This document shows positions 1 to 6,769 of a DNA stretch of 64,000 nucleotides, in pieces; position 1 is the stretch's first letter, and each line of letters opens with the position of its first letter. A program made the translations under genes and the position numbers. The notes below the pieces were generated by a model. It was not told where the DNA came from. It did no database searches and was given only the letters and a program-made list of their open reading frames with translations. The DNA is from Candidatus Electrothrix scaldis (lineage in GTDB: Bacteria; Desulfobacterota; Desulfobulbia; Desulfobulbales; Desulfobulbaceae), in the NCBI GenBank assembly GCA_033584155.1, contig CP138355.1:992001-1056000 (forward strand), given 5' to 3'.

Positions 1-606
1 GAGAAGAAGTATGTGGATATTATCTTTAAGGAGACCGGTTGTCGGCTCTACGCCCTTTCCCATATCTCGAACGGAGCATATAGCAAAGAGCATTTTGAGC
101 GGACCATGCAGGGGAACATAAACACCATTATCGCAGCCCTGACCGAGGTTTCAGGAGGTATGCGTCCTGGTGGTGTAGCGCCTGGTTCCATGTCCGGTCA
201 GATTCAGGATAATATGTCACGCCAGATGCAGGATGCTTCCCAGCAGATGCAGAACTCTGTTCAGGAGCAGATCCAAAATGCTGTGCCAGCTATCCAGCAG
301 AAGCAGATGTCTGAACGCATGAATCAGCAGCTCCAGGATACCACCAAGCAGATGCAGGAAGGTGTTCAGAAGCAGCTGCAGGATGCTATCCCGGCAATTC
401 AGCAGAAGCAGATGTCTGAACGCATGGGTCAGCAGGTACAGGATACCACCAAGCAGATGCAGGATTCCATGCAGGAGTCTCTGAAAGAGTCTTTGCCGGA
501 AATGCAACAGGAGCAGGTTAAGAACCGGATGGGGCAGCAGATGCAGGATATGCAGAAAGGTATGATGGAAAAAATGGCTCCGAAAATACCGCAGGATAAG
601 GAGTAA
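1..606 (+). CDS. Metal ABC transporter substrate-binding protein (ZnuA-like), C-terminal part with Met/Gln-rich repeat tail
   Basis: The frame is open through base 1, so the N-terminus is outside the window. The first ~45 visible residues (FKETGCRLYALSH, then NINTIIAAL) match the C-terminal end of ZnuA/MntA cluster-9 periplasmic binding proteins, where the pattern is KETGAK...LDPL followed by a long final helix. This fits the directly following ATPase and permease genes: the stop lies 2 bases before the ATPase start. Family knowledge: these proteins capture Zn2+ or Mn2+ in the periplasm. After the domain should end (about residue 48 of the visible part) there is an unusual ~145-residue tail rich in Gln and Met, built of 35-residue repeats, probably a long amphipathic helix or coiled coil. 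Such a tail is not part of the normal family; the usual His-rich loop would lie in the missing part. Domain call is fairly sure, metal specificity is not. Confidence 0.75.
   Translation, partial: EKKYVDIIFKETGCRLYALSHISNGAYSKEHFERTMQGNINTIIAALTEVSGGMRPGGVAPGSMSGQIQDNMSRQMQDASQQMQNSVQEQIQNAVPAIQQKQMSERMNQQLQDTTKQMQEGVQKQLQDAIPAIQQKQMSERMGQQVQDTTKQMQDSMQESLKESLPEMQQEQVKNRMGQQMQDMQKGMMEKMAPKIPQDKE
259..573 (+). repeat. Three tandem 105-bp in-frame repeats coding a 35-residue Met/Gln-rich unit
   Basis: Units at 259-363, 364-468 and 469-573 code for 35 residues each with the shared core AIQQKQMSERM and QDTTKQMQ in units 1 and 2; unit 3 is more diverged (EMQQEQVKNRM). A partial, looser copy precedes them at about 193-258. 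Each unit carries 3 to 6 methionines and about 8 to 11 glutamines, with one proline near the middle. The period is exactly 35 residues. Confidence 0.85.
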
Positions 607-608
607 GA

Positions 609-1316
609 ATGAGCAGCTCTGAAGGACATAATCTGCTTGAAATAGATGACCTTTCGGTTTCCCTGCGGGGAAACCGAATTCTGGATAATATCAGCCTCAG
701 GGTGAAGAAGGGGCATATCCATGCCCTGACCGGTCCCAATGGGGCAGGGAAAACCACCCTGATGCGCAGTGTCATGGGGGGCATGCCCCATAAGGGGACG
801 ATCCGTTTTCTCTTTCGGGAAAGCTCTCGGGTGGGTTATGTGCCTCAGTTCCTGGAATTTGATCATTCTGTGCCTATCACAGTCTTTGATTTTCTTTTTC
901 TGATGATGAAAAAGATGCCTGTCTTTCTCGGAAGCCGCAAAGCCATGCGGGACAAGATCGAGGATTTGCTCAAAGCAACAGACTGTTCCCATCTTATTGA
1001 CCGTTGCGTGGGCCAGCTTTCCGGCGGGGAGTTCCGTCGGGTCCTGCTGGCTCAGGCCCTGAGCCCAAAACCTGAGCTCCTCCTCCTTGATGAACCGGCC
1101 AGCAATATTGACGAGGTCGGTATCCGTCATTTTGAGGAAATGCTTATTACTCTGCGCGATGAACAGGGAATTACCATTCTGATGGTCTGCCATAGTATGG
1201 ATATGATTTCGCGCATTTGTGATGCTGTCACTGCGGTCAATAGAACGATTTTTTATGATGGTCCCACCAAGGGGCTGGACCATTCCGAGCTTCTCCAGCA
1301 ATATACCTTTTTATGA
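609..1316 (+). CDS. Metal ABC transporter ATP-binding protein (ZnuC/MntB-like)
   Basis: A 235-residue ABC ATPase that energises import through the permease encoded next. Walker A GPNGAGKTT lies at about residues 42-50, the Q-loop at VPQF, the signature at QLSGGEFRR, Walker B at LLLLDEP and the switch His at VCHSMD. Length and the short C-terminus match ZnuC/MntB type proteins of cluster 9 metal importers. It starts 2 bases after the binding-protein stop, so the two are translated together. The substrate (Zn, Mn or Fe) cannot be told from the ATPase. Confidence 0.9.
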   Translation: MSSSEGHNLLEIDDLSVSLRGNRILDNISLRVKKGHIHALTGPNGAGKTTLMRSVMGGMPHKGTIRFLFRESSRVGYVPQFLEFDHSVPITVFDFLFLMMKKMPVFLGSRKAMRDKIEDLLKATDCSHLIDRCVGQLSGGEFRRVLLAQALSPKPELLLLDEPASNIDEVGIRHFEEMLITLRDEQGITILMVCHSMDMISRICDAVTAVNRTIFYDGPTKGLDHSELLQQYTFL

Positions 1317-1361
1317 TAAGCCGCAGTCACGCGTATTGATTCTCAGGCCTCTCTCAATAAT

Positions 1362-2255
1362 ATGGATTTTATTTACGATATTTTTAAAAACTGGGCAGCT
1401 CAAGGGTATTTGCCTGCGATTTTTGAACATACCTTCATGATTCGCGGCCTGCTGGCCGCACTGGTTATCGGACCCTTACTCGGAGCTATCGGTACGGTGG
1501 TCGTCACTAAGAAGCTCTCGTTTTTTACCCAGACTATCGGCAATGCAGCTATGAGCGGTGTTGCCATCGGTCTGTTGCTTGGCGAACCTGTGGATGGCAC
1601 CTATGCGGGCTTGTACGGGTTTTGTCTGATTATCGCTCTGCTGATGACCTTTGTTAAAAACCGGACCCGGCTGGCTAATGATACGATTATTGGTGTGGTC
1701 CTGGCCCAGGTGCTTGGTCTCGGTATTATTCTGATGATTGTGGTGACCAGTCAGTTCAATATTCATCAGGTGGAGGGTATCCTTTTCGGGAGCCTGATTA
1801 CCCTCAATGATAAGGACCTCATCGCCCTGACCGTAGCGTCCGTTGTTGTGGGGATTTTATTCGCCTGCAATTTTAATCAGTTTATGCTGGCCAGCTTTAA
1901 CCGGACCCTAGCCAAGGCCAGAGGCCTGTCACCGGTTTTTCTGGAGTATCTCTTTGTTACCCTGATGACCATCGTGGTGGTGTCCAGCTTAAAATTGATT
2001 GGTGCCCTGCTTGTCCTGGTGCTGATTGTAGTTCCGGCTGCCGGGGCCCAGTTGGTAGCCCCTAATCTTCGTTGCTTTGTCTGGCTCAGCGTTGTTTTTT
2101 CTACGATCAGTACGGCCTCGGGTCTGTTGCTCTCTGGTTTGTTGCCCGTACCCAGTGGTGCTGTTATCGCCTTAGTCTCCAGTATTCTCTTTTACGGCGC
2201 TTTGATTGCACGTCCGTTGCTGTCCCGAAGTGGTCCGAATCAGGGGGAGATCTAA
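1362..2255 (+). CDS. Metal ABC transporter permease (ZnuB/MntC-like)
   Basis: A 297-residue, very hydrophobic protein with about eight membrane segments, typical of the ABC-3 permease family. The N-terminal stretch LLAALVIGPLLGAIGTVVV and the internal KLIGALLVLVLIVVPAAGAQ are hallmark sequences of ZnuB/MntC permeases. It is the third gene of the importer operon, 45 bases after the ATPase. ATG at 1362 is the first start that retains the N-terminal amphipathic helix (MDFIYDIFKNWAAQGYLP) common in the family. Confidence 0.9.
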   Translation: MDFIYDIFKNWAAQGYLPAIFEHTFMIRGLLAALVIGPLLGAIGTVVVTKKLSFFTQTIGNAAMSGVAIGLLLGEPVDGTYAGLYGFCLIIALLMTFVKNRTRLANDTIIGVVLAQVLGLGIILMIVVTSQFNIHQVEGILFGSLITLNDKDLIALTVASVVVGILFACNFNQFMLASFNRTLAKARGLSPVFLEYLFVTLMTIVVVSSLKLIGALLVLVLIVVPAAGAQLVAPNLRCFVWLSVVFSTISTASGLLLSGLLPVPSGAVIALVSSILFYGALIARPLLSRSGPNQGEI

Positions 2256-2406
2256 GGCGCGGTCCTGCCTCGGCGGGACGGAATAACAAAACATGAAAGG
2301 CCAGTATGGCCGGTTCCGCCGACTACTTTCTATAACATTTTATTGCGAAGCTCCGGGGCTGATACCCCACTGCTTGCGGAGTAACATCAGAATAATTTTT
2401 TCTTAA

Positions 2407-2437
2407 TACCCCGCCCCTTGGGGCGGGGTAATTTATT
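2407..2437 (+). terminator. Strong GC-rich hairpin between the metal importer operon and the NikL-like gene
   Basis: TACCCCGCCCC (2407-2417) and GGGGCGGGGTA (2420-2430) are perfect 11-base inverted arms, followed by ATTTATT. A weaker hairpin of the same look (TACCCC...GGAGTA, 2363-2383) lies just upstream, so the two may belong to one repeat family. Likely ends the importer transcript; the poor T-tract makes that an inference. Nothing else was seen in the 205-base gap except the GGAGG ribosome site at about 2451. Confidence 0.6.
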
Positions 2438-2460
2438 AGATCCTTAAAAAAGGAGGTCTC

Positions 2461-2823
2461 ATGTTGAAAACGCAAACCATCAAGCAGGCTACCCTGCTGC
2501 TTGCCGCAACCATGCTCGTTCTGTCCTTTGCCGCGTCTGCCTTTGCCCACGCAACCACCCTCTGGTGCTATGTGGAAAATAATCGGGTGTACGTGGAAGG
2601 TTTTTTTATGGGTGGAAAAAAAGTCCAGAACGGTAAGGTTATTGTTCTGAATAATAAGGATGAAAAAATCTTGGAAGGCACAACCGATAAAGAAGGTAAA
2701 TTCGATTTTGAACCACCTTACCAAGGAGACATGACCATCCTCCTGAAGGTGGATCAGGCCCATGACGCTGACTTTGAGCTGACTGAGCAGGATTTTCTTG
2801 ATGCTGCTGCTGAAACAGAGTAG
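2461..2823 (+). CDS. NikL-like periplasmic protein, nickel/cobalt transport associated
   Basis: A 120-residue secreted protein with a clear signal peptide (hydrophobic core ATLLLAATMLVLSFAASAFA, cleavage before HATTLW). The mature part begins with His and continues as a single Ig-like/carboxypeptidase-regulatory beta domain: WCYVENNRVYVEGFFMGGKK, then KILEGTTDKEGKFDFEPP. This matches the NikL/CbiL-type accessory proteins that accompany nickel or cobalt importers in sulfate reducers. No NikMN or CbiMNQO genes are here; the neighbour is the ZnuABC-like importer instead. A near-consensus AGGAGG sits 8 bases before the ATG. Confidence in the family is moderate and in the metal low. Confidence 0.65.
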   Translation: MLKTQTIKQATLLLAATMLVLSFAASAFAHATTLWCYVENNRVYVEGFFMGGKKVQNGKVIVLNNKDEKILEGTTDKEGKFDFEPPYQGDMTILLKVDQAHDADFELTEQDFLDAAAETE

Positions 2824-2895
2824 GCTTGAGCTCATTCGGAAGAGGTAAAGGAAGAGTAAATACGGTGGACCAGCAGAAACTGTCAGGAGAACGTT

Positions 2896-3216
2896 ATGAA
2901 AAAAACTTGTCCTTGCTGTACGAATGTGGAACTCCGCAAAGCTGTACGGAGAGGGGTGGAGATTGATTACTGCCCTGATTGTAATGGAATATGGCTTGAT
3001 AACGGCGAGCTGAATAAGATCGTTACGGAGTCCATCCAGGCATCAGTACCCCCGCCTCCTCCAACTTCCTCCACTTCCTCAGAAGTTTCTGAGAAGGAAT
3101 CAAGAACGTCCATCTTCAAATCGTTCCTGGATCTCATGGGAAGCACCAAGGATGATGCGGTCGATGGTTTTGCTGATAAGCCTGATGATGATTTTACCTC
3201 TCCAAATAAGACATAA
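2896..3216 (+). CDS. TFIIB-type zinc-ribbon protein
   Basis: A 106-residue protein. The first ~45 residues hold a zinc ribbon of the zf-TFIIB family: CPCC at the N-terminus, then DYCPDCNGIWLDNGEL, which is the signature of this small family. The rest is low complexity (PPPPP, Ser/Thr-rich) followed by a short acidic tail, probably disordered. Function is unknown; the ribbon suggests structural zinc and perhaps nucleic-acid or protein contact. The ribosome site GGAGA lies 7 bases before the start. Confidence 0.8.
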   Translation: MKKTCPCCTNVELRKAVRRGVEIDYCPDCNGIWLDNGELNKIVTESIQASVPPPPPTSSTSSEVSEKESRTSIFKSFLDLMGSTKDDAVDGFADKPDDDFTSPNKT

Positions 3217-3221
3217 TATAG

Positions 3222-3261
3222 GATCAGCGGTCATCACAATGATGGCCGCTGATCTTCTTCC
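3222..3261 (+). terminator. Rho-independent terminator after the zinc-ribbon gene
   Basis: GATCAGCGG (3222-3230) pairs perfectly with CCGCTGATC (3246-3254); TCATC/GATGG extends the stem with one wobble. A T-rich stretch TTCTTCC follows. It lies 5 bases after the gene stop. The rest of the gap to 3516 holds no convincing gene. Confidence 0.75.
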
Positions 3262-3516
3262 AGAGTTTTTTCGCCTCCATTCTCCTTCCTCCTCCATCGT
3301 TCTCCCTTTCATCTCTTCTGTAACCTCAGTTCTATCTCCAGGAAATATCATTTTTCCCCAAAAGAACTATTTGCCGACTGTCCTGTAGGGTTTGCTTTTA
3401 AATTGAAATTATAGGCAGATCATGTATTCTTATTTTTGTTCTTGCATGAAATGTGAGAATATGTGCGTAACTTGGCCTGGGGAATAAAAATAATTTTTGT
3501 GCATAAGGAGAAGGTT

Positions 3517-3648
3517 ATGAAGGTAACAGGAGATCGTCCAGGAAAAGGCACCTATGTTTGTATGACCTGCGGACAAAAAGTCGTGATAAAAGATGATGAT
3601 GAAAAACTTCCTGTATGTCCCAAATGTCATGGGTCCATGTGGCATTAA
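3517..3648 (+). CDS. Small zinc-ribbon protein
   Basis: A 43-residue protein with two CxxC knuckles, YVCMTCG and PVCPKCHGSMW, i.e. a compact zinc ribbon like those in the zinc-ribbon-containing (DUF1451-like) family. I chose the internal ATG at 3517 because AAGGAG stands 8 bases upstream; the longer frame from 3463 adds an 18-residue stretch with no family support. Function unknown. It is the second zinc-ribbon gene within 1 kb of the metal importer. Confidence 0.7.
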   Translation: MKVTGDRPGKGTYVCMTCGQKVVIKDDDEKLPVCPKCHGSMWH

Positions 3649-3714
3649 ACATGGTAGAGCCGTGAGCCGTTCTTTCCTTGCTTGCCTATAATAGACGAAT
3701 AGAACGAGTCTCTT

Positions 3715-5637
3715 ATGCAAAAGATACTTATCGTTGATGATAAGGAGCAGAATCTCTTCACGTTGAAAAAGGTTCTTGCTGACCTTGATGTGGAGTTTGT
3801 TCAGGCAACCCACGGTAATGATGCCCTCAAGGCAACCCTGCATAATGACTTTGCGCTGGCCATACTTGACGTCCAGATGCCGGACATGGACGGTTATGAA
3901 TTAGCTGAACTCCTGCGCAGCGATCCAAAAACAGAGAACCTTCCTATTATCTTTTTATCAGCGGTCTATCATGATGATTATCATGTCTTTAAGGGATATG
4001 ATTCCGGGGCTGTTGATTTTATTACCAAACCTTATGAGCCGAAGATCCTGCTCAGTAAGGTAAATTTCTTTTTACAACTGCACCAACAAAAGTTGGCCTT
4101 AGAAAAGGCCTTTGAGCTGGAAAAAGCAAAGAACTACCTGGAAAATATTCTTTTTTCCATGACTGATGCGATCTTTGTTATTAATGCTCAGGGCGAGATA
4201 GAGATCTGCAATCTGGGCAGTCAGGCGCTTGTTGGCTATGCACAGGGTGAGCTTCTGGGCCAGCCGTTGTATGCATATCTCACCGAGGAGATTTGTACTT
4301 CCTGGATGCAGAGCTTTATCTTTGATGAGAACACAGAGCCTTTGCAAAATCATGAAACCATTTTGCAAGCAGCGGACAAGGAGGACATCCCGGTTCTTGC
4401 CTCTGCTTCCGCAATTCGTGATGAGGCAGGCGAGTTGCATGGTGCCGTCTTTCTTCTCAGGGATTTGCGGGACCGAAAGAAGCTGGAGGACCAGGTTTTT
4501 CGCTCCAAGCGGATGGAGTCCATCGGGCTGATGGCCGGAGGGGTTGCCCATGATCTGAATAACATCCTGGCTGGTATCATCGGTTACCCGGAGTTGCTTC
4601 TGAAGACCCTGCCAAAGGACAGTAATCTGCGGGAACCGCTTGAGGCCATTTGGGAATCCGGTCAGCGGGCCGCTATGGTGGTGGCTGACCTGTTAACCGT
4701 TGCCCGTGGTGTTGCCATTGCCAAAGAAGTCCGAGACCTGAGTGTCTTGATTGGTGAGTATCTGGCTTCACCGGAACAGAAGAAGTTAGAGGGACTGTAT
4801 TCTGATATTTCCTTTCAGCAGGAGTTTCGGGCTTCGCAGAGTGATATTTTTTGCTCCCCCTTGCATATTAAGAAATGCCTCATGAACTTGGTGACCAATG
4901 CTGCTGAGGCTGTTGTGGACAGCGGCACGGTGACCATCTCCACGCATAATGAGTATATTGATGAGAGCAAGGCACAGGAAAATAAAATAAAGGCCGGAGA
5001 ATATGTTGTTCTTCGCGTTGAAGATACCGGCTCAGGTATCCCGGAGGAAAACCTCCAGCATATTTTCGAGCCCTTTTATACCAAGAAGGTGATGGGGCGA
5101 AGCGGTACCGGCTTGGGCCTGACTGTGGTTTGGAACACGGTACAGGACCATGAAAGTAAGATCATGGTGAGCAGTAACGACAAGGGGACCTGCTTTACGG
5201 TGTATTTTCCCCTGAGTAAAGAAAAGATTGCTGTGCCAGAGGAGAGCGGCCCCCTGGAAGAAGCGCCTGCTCCCAGCGGCCTTGTGCTGATTATTGATGA
5301 TGAACCCCAGTTGCGTGATATTGCCGCAAGAATGTTGCGCTCTCTCGGCTATAGCGCGGATTCAGTTTGCTCGGGAGAACTGGCGATTAAGTATCTTATG
5401 GACAAACAGGTTGATCTCATTGTGATAGATATGCAGATGGAGCCGGGGATGAACGGCTATGAAACCTATCGGGAAATCATTAAGATATATCCTGGGCAGA
5501 AGGCGATTATTGTCAGTGGATACTCTGACAGCGCGGATGTGAAGGCCACCTTAAAGTTAGGGGCAAATGGTTTTATTAAAAAGCCCTACTCGCTGGAGCA
5601 GTTGGGGAGGGCTGTGCAAGGTGCCTTGAAAAAATGA
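3715..5637 (+). CDS. Hybrid sensor histidine kinase: receiver-PAS-HisKA-HATPase-receiver
   Basis: A 640-residue soluble signalling protein. Order: receiver 1 (residues 2-120, phospho-acceptor D52 in LAILDVQMPDMDG, conserved Lys in KPYEP), short coiled linker (121-142), PAS (143-255), dimerisation helix with H279 in GGVAHDLNNILAGI, ATP-binding domain (N395 in LVTNAAEA, G1 box DTGSGI, G2 box GRSGTGLGL) and receiver 2 (522-640, D572 in VIDMQMEPGMNG, K623). No membrane segment is seen, so it senses a cytoplasmic signal or another phospho-donor. The gene ends 4 bases inside the alanine dehydrogenase gene, so the two are coupled. Its target is not visible. Confidence 0.92.
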   Translation: MQKILIVDDKEQNLFTLKKVLADLDVEFVQATHGNDALKATLHNDFALAILDVQMPDMDGYELAELLRSDPKTENLPIIFLSAVYHDDYHVFKGYDSGAVDFITKPYEPKILLSKVNFFLQLHQQKLALEKAFELEKAKNYLENILFSMTDAIFVINAQGEIEICNLGSQALVGYAQGELLGQPLYAYLTEEICTSWMQSFIFDENTEPLQNHETILQAADKEDIPVLASASAIRDEAGELHGAVFLLRDLRDRKKLEDQVFRSKRMESIGLMAGGVAHDLNNILAGIIGYPELLLKTLPKDSNLREPLEAIWESGQRAAMVVADLLTVARGVAIAKEVRDLSVLIGEYLASPEQKKLEGLYSDISFQQEFRASQSDIFCSPLHIKKCLMNLVTNAAEAVVDSGTVTISTHNEYIDESKAQENKIKAGEYVVLRVEDTGSGIPEENLQHIFEPFYTKKVMGRSGTGLGLTVVWNTVQDHESKIMVSSNDKGTCFTVYFPLSKEKIAVPEESGPLEEAPAPSGLVLIIDDEPQLRDIAARMLRSLGYSADSVCSGELAIKYLMDKQVDLIVIDMQMEPGMNGYETYREIIKIYPGQKAIIVSGYSDSADVKATLKLGANGFIKKPYSLEQLGRAVQGALKK

Positions 5638-6731
5638 TCATCGGAATACCTCAGGAAATCAAGAAAGATGAACACCGGGTGGCTCTCTTGCCGGTTGGCT
5701 GTGAACTTCTGTGTAAAGACGGTCATAGGGTTTTGTTGCAAAAGGGCGCAGGCCTGGGCAGCGGGTATGCAGATGCGGCATACCAGGAGGCCGGAGCAGA
5801 GCTAGTTGAGACCGCAGCAGAGCTCTTTGAGCGGGCCGAGATGATCATGAAGGTGAAAGAGCCTCAGCCGGAAGAAATTGCCCGATTTCGTCCGGGCCAG
5901 CTGGTGTTTTGCTTTTTTCATTTTGCCGGATCCCGAAAATTGACCGAGGCCTGCCTGGAAAAAGGAATCTCAGCTGTAGCCTACGAGACCCTGACAGACT
6001 CCCAGGGACGGCTTCCTCTGTTGACCCCCATGAGCGAGGTGGCCGGGAAGATGGCCATTCAGCAAGGTGCAAAATGTCTGGAACGGCCAATGGGCGGAAG
6101 CGGAGTCCTGCTGGGCGGTGTTCCGGGAGTGGCTCCTGCCCATGTTGTGATCATCGGCGGCGGGGTGGTTGGAACCAATGCGGCCCGGATTGCCGCTGGC
6201 TTTGGGGCCAATGTGGTGATCCTGGATGTCAACCTGGAGCGTCTGCGCTATCTGGATACCATCCTGGCCGCTAATGTGAGCACGGTCTACAGTGATCCTC
6301 ATGCAATTCTGGAATATGCCCGGAGAGCGGACCTGCTTGTCGGAGCCGTTCTGGTGCCAGGAGCAAGAGCCCCCATGCTCATTGATCGGGCCATCCTGCA
6401 GGCAATGAAAAAGGGTTCGGTGTTGGTGGATGTCTGCATCGACCAAGGTGGCTGTTGTGTTACCAGCCGTCCCACAACGCATAGTGATCCGGTCTATGTC
6501 GAAGAGGGAGTTGTGCATTATTGTGTCGCCAATATCCCAGGGGCTGTCAGCAGAACCAGCGCCAAGGCCCTGTGCAATGCCACGCTTCCCTATTGCCGGG
6601 AGCTTGCCGGAGTCGGATTGGATGCCTTTATCAAGCGTTCTCCCGGACGGGCTGCTGCCCTGAATATGCGTGACCATAAGCTGCTTTGTTCGGCAGTAGC
6701 CAAGACGTTTCCTGATTTGCCCTCTGTCTAG
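5634..6731 (+). CDS. ald: Alanine dehydrogenase
   Basis: A 365-residue NAD-dependent enzyme (L-alanine + NAD+ + H2O to pyruvate + ammonia + NADH). The N-terminus IGIPQEIKKDEHRVALLP carries the substrate-contact Arg/Lys of the AlaDH/PNT family; the KVKEPQPEE loop holds the catalytic Lys. The NAD site is VVIIGGGVVGTNAARIAAG. IDQGGCCVTSRPTTHSDP and VPGAVSRTSAKALCNAT are family signatures. Length is normal. The ATG overlaps the kinase stop (ATGA), an unusual pairing that suggests translational coupling to the two-receiver kinase. It ties carbon and nitrogen metabolism to the Gln genes further along. Confidence 0.95.
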   Translation: MIIGIPQEIKKDEHRVALLPVGCELLCKDGHRVLLQKGAGLGSGYADAAYQEAGAELVETAAELFERAEMIMKVKEPQPEEIARFRPGQLVFCFFHFAGSRKLTEACLEKGISAVAYETLTDSQGRLPLLTPMSEVAGKMAIQQGAKCLERPMGGSGVLLGGVPGVAPAHVVIIGGGVVGTNAARIAAGFGANVVILDVNLERLRYLDTILAANVSTVYSDPHAILEYARRADLLVGAVLVPGARAPMLIDRAILQAMKKGSVLVDVCIDQGGCCVTSRPTTHSDPVYVEEGVVHYCVANIPGAVSRTSAKALCNATLPYCRELAGVGLDAFIKRSPGRAAALNMRDHKLLCSAVAKTFPDLPSV

Positions 6732-6769
6732 GGCTTTGTTTTCCCAATATCCATTACCCCGATAAAACT

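Noticed and set aside
217-1301. Long minus-strand frames opposite the metal importer genes
   Set aside because: They are shadows of the repeat tail and of the ATPase codons; composition is His/Leu-rich as expected for antisense of Gln/Met repeats.
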